Source: Chloroflexi bacterium UBA4733
GTDB taxonomy: Bacteria; Chloroflexota; UBA4733
Reading direction: 5' to 3'
Length of the DNA stretch: 17,785 nt
Assembly (NCBI GenBank): GCA_002404055.1
Contig: DHIZ01000404.1
Coordinates: 29,776 to 47,560, forward strand
Both the position numbers and the translations under genes were made by a program. A model generated the notes under the pieces. That model had not been told where the DNA came from and did no database searches. It was given only the letters and a program-made list of their open reading frames with translations. Shown piece after piece: positions 1 to 5,767 of the stretch; within the stretch, counting starts at the first letter, position 1, and each line of letters starts with the position of its first letter.

Positions 1-317
1 CCCGCGCGCTCCGCTTGCCGGCCCTCCCCTTAAAAGGAGAGGGCCTCGTTGCATCGGGCATTGCGGTCGTGAACACTGGAGGTGTTGGCATGGCGCGGGC
101 ATCGGAAACGCGGCGCGTCGTCCAGGCCTGGTCCGCGCGCCAACGCAACGCCCTGCGTGGCACAGCGCACCAGGTGCTGGTCGCTCGGCCACCTGGTTCC
201 ACCGCACCGCCATCGCAGCACCGAAATGCCCCATCGCAACCGGCCAATCAGCACCACCGAGGCCCTCTCCCGTCAGGGGGAGGCGCCCAGAGGGCACCCG
301 CAAGCGAAGCGCGCGGG
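1..317. repeat. Imperfect fold-back (MITE-like) element, truncated at window start
   Basis: Bases 1-21 are the reverse complement of 297-317 with two mismatches. Bases 37-48 (GAGAGGGCCTCG) are the exact reverse complement of 258-269. The right side has about 13 extra bases between these two blocks (near 284-296), so the arms are imperfect. Bases 22-43 form a local hairpin around a TTAAAA core, and a similar core hairpin starts the better preserved element at 5246. The arm begins at the first base of the window, so the true left end is not visible. No reading frame inside resembles a protein. I infer a decayed non-autonomous repeat placed just upstream of the cytochrome c maturation operon, whose promoter may lie in or beyond it. 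Confidence 0.55.
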
Positions 318-358
318 TGGGGTGCGCCCGCAGGCGCCCTTCTTAAGGTGAGGCGTTG

Positions 359-1546
359 ATGACCGCGCTCTTCATCACCCTCCTGCTCGCCGTTGGCGCC
401 GTCACCTACGTGGCATGGCCATTGGTTGGGCGGGTTGCGGTGGTGGCGGAGGATGATCCGGACGTTGATGTGTTGCGCGAACGGCAGCAGGCGGCGATGG
501 ACGCCTTGCGCGAACTGGACTATGAACGGCAAATTGGCAAGCTGACCGACGTGGAGTACTTCCCGTTGCGCGAGCGTTATGCTCGGCAGGCCATGGTGTT
601 GCTGAAGCTGCTCGACCAGCGCGACGCAGCACGGGAGAGCGCGTTGGAAAAGGCGATAGCGGCGCGGCGAGCCGGTGGGCGTAGTGCTGCGACGCTGGCG
701 CCGGCACGAACGCGGTCGGGTGGTGCGGCTACTGGTACACCGCCTGAGCGCTCCGCTCGGCCCTGGCTCCTGGCGACGGGTGGCGGCATGCTGGCGCTGG
801 TGGCGGCCGTCGTGTTACTGGCTTCGACGGTCAGTCATGGCAACAGCCAGCCGGCGGTTGTTGGCAGGGTCCCCTTGCAGACGCCGCGTGCGCTGGCTTT
901 TGACTCATCCGCCGCAGGGCGGTTGCTGGCAGGCGGCGCCGACGGGACTGCTGCCAGCGCCGATGGCGGCAAGACCTGGTCCCTGGTGACGACGACTGGA
1001 CTGGCGAACGGGGTTGTCAGCCTGGAACCTGCACTGGATGGCCAGGGTTTGCTGGCGGTGACGCCTGACGGCAGCCTGCAGCAATCGAGCGACGGCGGGC
1101 AGACGTGGACGACGGCATCAGCGGCGCCGACCCTGCCGGCTGGAACGCAGGCGGTGGCCGAAGTCCCCGGTACACCGCCGCTGCTCATGGTCGCGACGGC
1201 TGACGGCATGCAGGTGAGCAGCGACAACGGCCGGACCTGGTCGGTCGCCAACGGCTTTGTGAACGGGCTCCTGCCGACGAAGGACGACCGCGATGTTGTG
1301 TATGCGCCCACCGCTGACCAGTTCACCGGACCGCAGGGGAGCACCTTTCATGGGCTGCTGTTCGTGGCGACCGACCGAGGTCTCTACGCCAGCGCCGACG
1401 GCGGCCAGAGTTGGCTGGCGCGGTCGTTAGGGGGTGACCTGGCGGCGCTGGCCGTTGACCCGCAGAACCCGTCCGTCTTGCTTGCTATGGATGTCCAGGG
1501 GCAACTCTTCCGCAGCCAGGACGCGGGGGCGACGTGGGGACGGTAG
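359..1546 (+). CDS. CcmI-like membrane protein with C-terminal Asp-box (BNR) repeat domain
   Basis: Predicted membrane protein of 395 residues heading the cytochrome c maturation operon. A membrane helix (about residues 2-24) is followed by a charged helical segment (about 33-95, core ALRELDYERQIGKLTDVEYF) that resembles the N-terminal part of CcmI-type proteins. An Ala/Arg/Gly linker and a second helix (about 136-158) come next. The rest is an extracytoplasmic domain with five Asp-box motifs of the S-x-D-x-G-x-x-W type at about 200, 243, 287, 345 and 386 (SADGGKTW, SSDGGQTW, SSDNGRTW, SADGGQSW, SQDAGATW), as in BNR/sialidase-like beta-propellers. No sialidase catalytic residues are evident. 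The ATG at 359 has AGGTGAGG six bases upstream; TTG at 356 is a poorer choice. It overlaps ccmA by 13 bases. A role as scaffold or apocytochrome-handling partner is inferred from position and the CcmI-like segment. Confidence 0.8.
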   Translation: MTALFITLLLAVGAVTYVAWPLVGRVAVVAEDDPDVDVLRERQQAAMDALRELDYERQIGKLTDVEYFPLRERYARQAMVLLKLLDQRDAARESALEKAIAARRAGGRSAATLAPARTRSGGAATGTPPERSARPWLLATGGGMLALVAAVVLLASTVSHGNSQPAVVGRVPLQTPRALAFDSSAAGRLLAGGADGTAASADGGKTWSLVTTTGLANGVVSLEPALDGQGLLAVTPDGSLQQSSDGGQTWTTASAAPTLPAGTQAVAEVPGTPPLLMVATADGMQVSSDNGRTWSVANGFVNGLLPTKDDRDVVYAPTADQFTGPQGSTFHGLLFVATDRGLYASADGGQSWLARSLGGDLAALAVDPQNPSVLLAMDVQGQLFRSQDAGATWGR

Positions 1547-2268
1547 CACCGGTGGTGGAGGCGGAGCGGATGAGCCGCCGCTACGAGTCGGGACTGGTGC
1601 TGCGCCCGTTGACCTTACGCGTCGCGGCCGGCGAGCGCATTGCGCTGTTAGGGCCAAACGGCGCCGGCAAGACCACCCTCCTGCGGCTGGTCTCGACGCT
1701 GTTGCGCCCCAGTTCCGGGCGGTTGCGTCTCTTTGGACTCGAGCCGCAACGCGACGGCCTGGCGATCCGTGTACGCATCGGTGTGGTCGCTCACCAGTCG
1801 CTGTTGCACCCGGAGCTGACGGCCGCCGAAAACCTGCGGTACTACGCCGGCCTGTATGGACTGGCCGGTGCGGGGGAGCGCATCGCCACCGCTCTCCGCA
1901 CTGTGGACCTGACGGCACGGGCCAACGACCGGGTGCGCGCCTTTTCGCGCGGCATGCAACAGCGGTTGGCCCTGGCGCGCGCGCTGCTGCACCAACCGGA
2001 GCTACTCCTGCTGGACGAGCCCGACGCCGGCCTGGACGTGCGCGCGCTGGATCTCTTGCCCCGCGTGCTGGCCGGGACGGATACGCTCCGTGTGGTGGGC
2101 GGCGCCACAACGGTAATCTTCACCACCCATCAGATTGATCGTGCCCTGACGCTGGCCCAGCGGGTGCTGATTATGGTGGCCGGACGTGTCGTCTACGACG
2201 GACCATCGTCTGCTTTAGACCCGCAACGGGTAGGAATGCTGTACGGAGCGCGCGCCGATGGTCGCTAA
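1534..2268 (+). CDS. ccmA: Haem exporter ATP-binding protein CcmA
   Basis: ABC ATPase of 244 residues, the energy-coupling subunit of the CcmAB(CD) complex that releases haem-loaded CcmE in System I cytochrome c maturation. The Walker A motif GPNGAGKT is at about 40-47, the Q-loop at about 87-89 (AHQ), the Walker B motif LLLLDEPDAGLD at about 157-168 and the switch histidine at 199 (TTHQ). The signature motif reads FSRGM rather than LSGGQ, a common variant in exporter-type ATPases. The GTG start overlaps the upstream gene. An in-frame ATG at 1570 would remove the first beta strand (PVVEAERMSRRY), so the GTG, or the in-frame GTG codons at 1552/1555, is preferred. It overlaps ccmB by 11 bases, which suggests translational coupling. 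The length and the following ccmB, ccmC and ccmD genes favour CcmA over a drug-efflux ATPase. Confidence 0.9.
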   Translation: MGTVAPVVEAERMSRRYESGLVLRPLTLRVAAGERIALLGPNGAGKTTLLRLVSTLLRPSSGRLRLFGLEPQRDGLAIRVRIGVVAHQSLLHPELTAAENLRYYAGLYGLAGAGERIATALRTVDLTARANDRVRAFSRGMQQRLALARALLHQPELLLLDEPDAGLDVRALDLLPRVLAGTDTLRVVGGATTVIFTTHQIDRALTLAQRVLIMVAGRVVYDGPSSALDPQRVGMLYGARADGR

Positions 2269-2986
2269 CGATGCCGCGCGCCTCCTGGCGCAGTCACTGG
2301 AGGCGCCGCAGCGCGGCCAGTATCTCCGTCAAGTGGGCGTCATGGTCCGCGCCGCGACGCTGGCGGAACTGCGGACGCGGGAAACGCCGGTGGCGATGGT
2401 CGTCTTCGCCTTGCTGGTGCTGCTGATCTTCAGCTTTGCCTTCGACTTGCGTCCCGGAACGCCGCCCGACGTGTTGAGCGGCGTCCTCTGGTCAGCCATC
2501 CTCTTTTCCGGCATGCTCGGTCTGGGTCGTGGCTTTGCCGCTGAACGCGAGCGGGGGACGCTGGATGGGCTGCTGCTGGCGCCGGTCGACCGCTCCGCCA
2601 TTTACCTGGCCCGGCTGGTCGACAACCTGCTGCTGATGCTCGTCATGGAGGCCGTGATCCTGCCGGCCACCGCCGTCCTGTTCAACCTGCCGGTGTGGCG
2701 GCCGGCGCTGCTGCTGGCGGTGCTGCTGGGCTCGCTGGCCTTTGCCGTGGTCGGCACCCTCTTCGCCGTCATCGCCGCCAACAGCCGGGCACGCGACGTG
2801 CTGCTCCCCGTCTTGCTCTTGCCGGTGAGCGTGCCGATCGTGATCGCGTCCGTCGAGCAGACAGCGGCAGTGCTGTCGGGACCTACGCTGCTTGCTGCCT
2901 TCCCCTGGACGCGCCTGACTTTCGGCTACGCTGTGTTGTTCTTTATCATGAGTATGCTGCTGTTTGAACATGTGTTGGATGAATAG
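2258..2986 (+). CDS. ccmB: Haem exporter membrane subunit CcmB
   Basis: Integral membrane protein of 242 residues, partner of CcmA and CcmC in releasing holo-CcmE. About six hydrophobic segments are visible: roughly 45-63, 70-90, 115-140, 148-172, 180-200 and 222-238. The family's cytoplasmic loop GLGRGFAAERERGTLDGLLL (about 88-107) is well conserved, and the C-terminus ends in the typical acidic tail (LLFEHVLDE). The ATG at 2258 lies inside the end of ccmA, with GGAG about nine bases upstream. The length is close to the usual 220-240. The roughly 40-residue N-terminal cytoplasmic part before the first helix is slightly longer than in proteobacterial CcmB. Confidence 0.9.
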   Translation: MVANDAARLLAQSLEAPQRGQYLRQVGVMVRAATLAELRTRETPVAMVVFALLVLLIFSFAFDLRPGTPPDVLSGVLWSAILFSGMLGLGRGFAAERERGTLDGLLLAPVDRSAIYLARLVDNLLLMLVMEAVILPATAVLFNLPVWRPALLLAVLLGSLAFAVVGTLFAVIAANSRARDVLLPVLLLPVSVPIVIASVEQTAAVLSGPTLLAAFPWTRLTFGYAVLFFIMSMLLFEHVLDE

Positions 2987-3006
2987 GTAACGGAAAGGAA
3001 GGTGCA

Positions 3007-3729
3007 ATGGCACAGGTGACACTATCGCGGCGCAGTTCGACCCCGGCGACGGCACTCTGGGTCTGGCTGCTGAATGGCGCGACGTTCGTCGGCGTGATGA
3101 TCTCGCTGGTGGCTGCGCTCTGGCTGACACCGAAGGAGGCGGTGGAAGGTGATGTCTTCCGCATCTTCTACGTCCATGTGCCGCTCGCCTGGAACATGTA
3201 TGTAGCCTTCTTTGTGGTGTTCGTCGCTAGCGTCCTCTACCTCTGGCGGCGGGAGCAGGTCTGGGACCGGATAGCGCGGGTCAGCGCGGAGATTGGGCTG
3301 CTGTTCACCACCCTCGTGCTGATCACCGGCTCCATCTGGGGCAGGCCCGTGTGGGGGGTCTGGTGGACCTGGGATGCCCGCCTGACGACGACACTGGTGC
3401 TCTGGTTCATGTATCTGGCCTACCTGCTCCTACGTTCCTATTCCCAGGAAGGCGGTCAGGCGCCGCGCTACGCCGCTGTGTTGGGCATCGTCGCCTTTGT
3501 GGACGTGCCCATCGTGCAGTTCTCCGTCACCTGGTGGCGGACGCTGCATCCGCAGTCGGACATACTGGCCCCTGGCCACCTGGCCGGTTCGATGCTTGCC
3601 GGTATGTTCATCTCATTGGCGTCGTTTACCTTGCTGGGCCTGGCGCTCTTTGTCCAGCGCTACCGGATCGAGAGCATGCGCGACGAAGCGCGGATGCTGC
3701 GTCAACTGCTAGAAGAAGCGGAAGGATAA
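3007..3729 (+). CDS. ccmC: Haem-binding membrane protein CcmC
   Basis: Membrane protein of 240 residues from the haem-handling (HHP) superfamily. CcmC loads haem onto CcmE at the outer face of the membrane. The tryptophan-rich WWD motif is clear at about 111-126 (WGRPVWGVWWTWDARL). The expected haem-ligand histidines are at 57 (FYVHVPLAW) and 181 (WWRTLHPQ), flanking the WWD loop as in the family. Six membrane helices can be drawn, and the C-terminus is a short charged helix (RMLRQLLEEAEG). The ATG is preceded by a good ribosome binding site (GGAAAGGAAGG). It starts 20 bases after ccmB and ends 4 bases before the ccmD-like gene. All key residues appear intact. CcsA/CcmF, the related families, are much longer. 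Confidence 0.93.
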   Translation: MAQVTLSRRSSTPATALWVWLLNGATFVGVMISLVAALWLTPKEAVEGDVFRIFYVHVPLAWNMYVAFFVVFVASVLYLWRREQVWDRIARVSAEIGLLFTTLVLITGSIWGRPVWGVWWTWDARLTTTLVLWFMYLAYLLLRSYSQEGGQAPRYAAVLGIVAFVDVPIVQFSVTWWRTLHPQSDILAPGHLAGSMLAGMFISLASFTLLGLALFVQRYRIESMRDEARMLRQLLEEAEG

Positions 3730-3733
3730 CGCT

Positions 3734-3919
3734 ATGGGCTACCTGGTCGCTGCCTACCTCATTCTCTGGTTGGGAATGTTCGGCTATCTGTTCTGGATGA
3801 GCGGCGCCCTGCGCGGCTTGCGCGCCGAGTTGAGCGAGTTGCGCGCCGCCCAGCAGGAGCGAACTGTCGAGGTACACGAGGAGCCAGTCGTGCCTCCGGT
3901 GGAGTCGCGGGGTCGGTGA
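3734..3919 (+). CDS. ccmD: CcmD-like small membrane protein
   Basis: Peptide of 61 residues with one N-terminal membrane helix (about 3-23, YLVAAYLILWLGMFGYLFWM), then a charged amphipathic helix (about 24-45) and a short Pro/Glu tail. This layout, and its position directly after ccmC, match CcmD, which in System I holds CcmE to the CcmABC complex. Sequence conservation in CcmD is weak in general, so the call rests mainly on size, topology and synteny. A GGAAGGA ribosome binding site lies at the end of ccmC. The TGA stop overlaps the GTG start of the next gene (GTGA), so the two are probably translationally coupled. Confidence 0.78.
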   Translation: MGYLVAAYLILWLGMFGYLFWMSGALRGLRAELSELRAAQQERTVEVHEEPVVPPVESRGR

Positions 3920-5244
3920 GGCGGAGCGCGGTGGGAACAGGGCCGCGACTGCGGGCCCACAAGTGGGCGCCCCCGGCCAAGCGGCGGGGGCACTGCGGTG
4001 CCTCCAGATGCGAGCGACAGCAGTCGCCCGGCGAACTTGGCCGCAGACCGCAGTCGCGGCCCTGTTTGGGTGCGATCTTCCTCCTTCTCACCTTATTGTC
4101 CTCCCCTACGACCGCACTGGCCGTCGGCTCAGCCCAGACCGTGCCGACAAGCGTGGCCGGGATGGTGGCTAACCATACCCGTGGCGCGGACGCGGTGGGC
4201 AGGATGGTGGTGACGCTGCGCGTTTACCGGAACGAGCAACTCCAGACGACGCTGCAGGGCGAGACAGACCGGACTGGCCACTACCAGTTCAATGGCCTGT
4301 CAACCAACCCTGCCTACCAATATCTCCCTGTGTTGCAATACCAGGGTGTGACGTACACTGGCGCTGCCGTTCGGCTGGCGGATGCCAAGAGCGACGCCGC
4401 TCAGGACGACATTGCGGTGTTTGAGACGACGGCCCAGGACCCTGGCCTGCGTTACGAGAACGCCACGCTGGTGCTGGGCAGCGTTGAGCAAGCGGCGCAA
4501 CACCTCAGCTTCTTGGAATTATTGACCCTCAATAACCCCTCTGATCGCACGTATGTACCAGCGGCGCCGACGCAGGGCATGGCAACCGGCCTGCTGCGTT
4601 TCTCCTTACCCGCCGGGGTTGACGATATCGGCGTTCAGAACGGCCTGGATTCCAGTCAACTGATTGATGTCGATGGCGGGCTGGCCAGCGTCGCCCCGAT
4701 CGCGCCGGGGCTGCACACCATTTCTTTCTCCTTCGCCGTGCCCTACCACAGCTCCGACTTTTCCTTTGCCTGGAATGTCATTTACCCGTCGGCCTCGGTC
4801 CATGTGCTGGAGCCAACGGGCGGTCCGCCGCTGACTGCCGGCAGTCTCAGCGGTGCGCCCGACCTGGCCCTGCAAGGGCACAATTTCCGGGTCTTGAGCA
4901 CTGGCGCTGTCGGCGCGAATACGATCATACCGATCGTGCTGAGCACCTTGCCGGAACGGACGCCTATGCAGACGCTCCAGGCGGCGTTGCCCAACGGCAA
5001 GGTCGTGCCGGTGGCAGCGTTGAGTATCGCTGCACTGGCGGCGCTGGCGCCGGTGATCTATCTGCTCCGCCGTCGCCGTTTGCGAGAGCCGTTTCCGGAA
5101 CAGTCGGAGGAGGGTCTTCTCGACGAAATCGCGGCTCTGGATGAGGCGCACGAGCGTGGGGATCTAGAGGAGGAGGCGTATGAGGAGCAGCGAGGCGCGT
5201 TGAAAGCGCTCCTCGCGCGGCGGATGACGGGGCTGCGTTCGTAG
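3916..5244 (+). CDS. Anchored extracytoplasmic protein with carboxypeptidase-regulatory-like domain
   Basis: Protein of 442 residues closing the ccm operon. The start GTG overlaps the stop of ccmD. Residues 1-50 are Arg/Gly/Pro-rich and mostly encoded by an inverted-repeat sequence (3936-4066). A hydrophobic segment at about 51-69 (LGAIFLLLTLLSSPTTALA) looks like the core and cleavage region of a signal peptide. Residues about 77-170 resemble a carboxypeptidase-regulatory-like Ig-type fold (SVAGMVANHTRGA, then TDRTGHYQFNGL). A second beta-rich region follows, then a membrane helix (about 363-384), an Arg-rich stop-transfer and a cytoplasmic acidic helix (about 399-436). That last helix recalls the CcmI-like segment of the first operon gene. 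No catalytic motif is seen. A structural or sensory role in cytochrome maturation is inferred from synteny only. An alternative start is TTG at 4066, which would give a signal sequence without positive charges. Confidence 0.78.
   Translation: MRRSAVGTGPRLRAHKWAPPAKRRGHCGASRCERQQSPGELGRRPQSRPCLGAIFLLLTLLSSPTTALAVGSAQTVPTSVAGMVANHTRGADAVGRMVVTLRVYRNEQLQTTLQGETDRTGHYQFNGLSTNPAYQYLPVLQYQGVTYTGAAVRLADAKSDAAQDDIAVFETTAQDPGLRYENATLVLGSVEQAAQHLSFLELLTLNNPSDRTYVPAAPTQGMATGLLRFSLPAGVDDIGVQNGLDSSQLIDVDGGLASVAPIAPGLHTISFSFAVPYHSSDFSFAWNVIYPSASVHVLEPTGGPPLTAGSLSGAPDLALQGHNFRVLSTGAVGANTIIPIVLSTLPERTPMQTLQAALPNGKVVPVAALSIAALAALAPVIYLLRRRRLREPFPEQSEEGLLDEIAALDEAHERGDLEEEAYEEQRGALKALLARRMTGLRS
3936..4066. repeat. 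Fold-back repeat inside the 5' end of a coding region
   Basis: Perfect 19-base inverted repeats (AACAGGGCCGCGACTGCGG at 3936-3954 and its reverse complement at 4048-4066) enclose a 93-base interior. The interior contains further hairpins: 3955-3968 (GCCCAC AA GTGGGC), 3970-3990 (five C/five G stem) and 4014-4027 (GCGAC AGCA GTCGC). The reading frame of the downstream gene passes through without a stop and codes for about residues 8-50 of a pre-signal extension. It could be an inserted mini-element, or a structured leader RNA if translation really begins further down. Confidence 0.7.
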
Positions 5245-5245
5245 T

Positions 5246-5622
5246 TCACCCGCCCTTAAAAGGGCGGGCTACGATCACAAAGCACCCTGAAGGGCGCTAC
5301 GGGGAAGATCGTGTACTGCAAACATGAACGTTAGGGGTGCTGGGTGGGGCCTCGGGGCTCGTCGGCCTTTCCCTCCGGGCGGGGGAGCGGAGAGATCGAA
5401 CGCCTCCGCACGGAACGCCTTCGCATCGTCGAGCATTTCCGTAATGGTGGCTAACGGCGATTCCACTGAGGCCGGGCCGATCGTCCGGCATTCCATTGTC
5501 CGCTGCCCCGGCTCTGCCTACAAGGTGAGAAGAACCTGAGCGGTAATGTCGGACATGCCACCGCCTCGTAGCGCCCTTCAGGGTGCTTGGTGATCGTAGC
5601 CCGCCCTTTTAAGGGCGGGTGA
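5246..5622. repeat. 377-bp MITE-like element with 56-bp terminal inverted repeats
   Basis: The left arm 5246-5301 and right arm 5567-5622 are reverse complements over 56 bases with a single mismatch (5279 against 5589). The outer part of each arm is itself a palindrome (7-base stem CCCGCCC/GGGCGGG around TTAAAA, at 5249-5268 on the left), so each end can fold into its own hairpin. The 265-base interior holds no convincing gene; its short open frames (up to 73 codons) look like chance. The left arm begins one base after the stop of the preceding gene. No clear target-site duplication is visible. The structure fits a non-autonomous, possibly recently active, miniature inverted-repeat element. 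The terminal hairpin may also end transcription of the ccm operon, although there is no T-tract. Confidence 0.8.
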
Positions 5623-5702
5623 CCGGCTGCGGCGGATCCGATACGCATCGGTCCCTGCTCCGTATACTCTACGGTAGCTCTCGCGCTCTGCTCAACGCCG
5701 TT
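5623..5702 (+). promoter_or_regulatory. Possible promoter region of the glycan unit
   Basis: This is the only non-repeat sequence between the MITE-like element and the glycan genes. It contains a small hairpin (about 5634-5654, arms CCGAT/ATCGG around ACGC) and a -10-like TATACT at 5663-5668. There is no good -35 match at the expected spacing, so this is a weak call. Confidence 0.25.
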
Positions 5703-5708
5703 AGGAGG
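5703..5708 (+). promoter_or_regulatory. Strong Shine-Dalgarno that points to an upstream CTG start
   Basis: AGGAGG at 5703-5708 sits 5 bases before an in-frame CTG at 5714 (another CTG is at 5711), right after an in-frame TAG stop at 5702. The TTG at 5768 used in the coding-region call has no such site. The reading frame from 5714 would add 18 residues rich in Pro, Ala and Val. Confidence 0.5.
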
Positions 5709-5767
5709 CTCTGCTGAGCCAGGTTGTCTCGCCGCCGGAGCAGGTTGCTGCCGCGCCGGTCGCGCCG

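Noticed and set aside
5275..5539. Short open frames (64-73 codons, both strands) within the MITE-like element
   Set aside because: They overlap each other, have no clear ribosome binding sites and resemble no transposase or other family I recognise.
5235..5632. Target-site duplication flanking the MITE-like element
   Set aside because: I compared the bases just outside both arms and found no matching short direct repeat.
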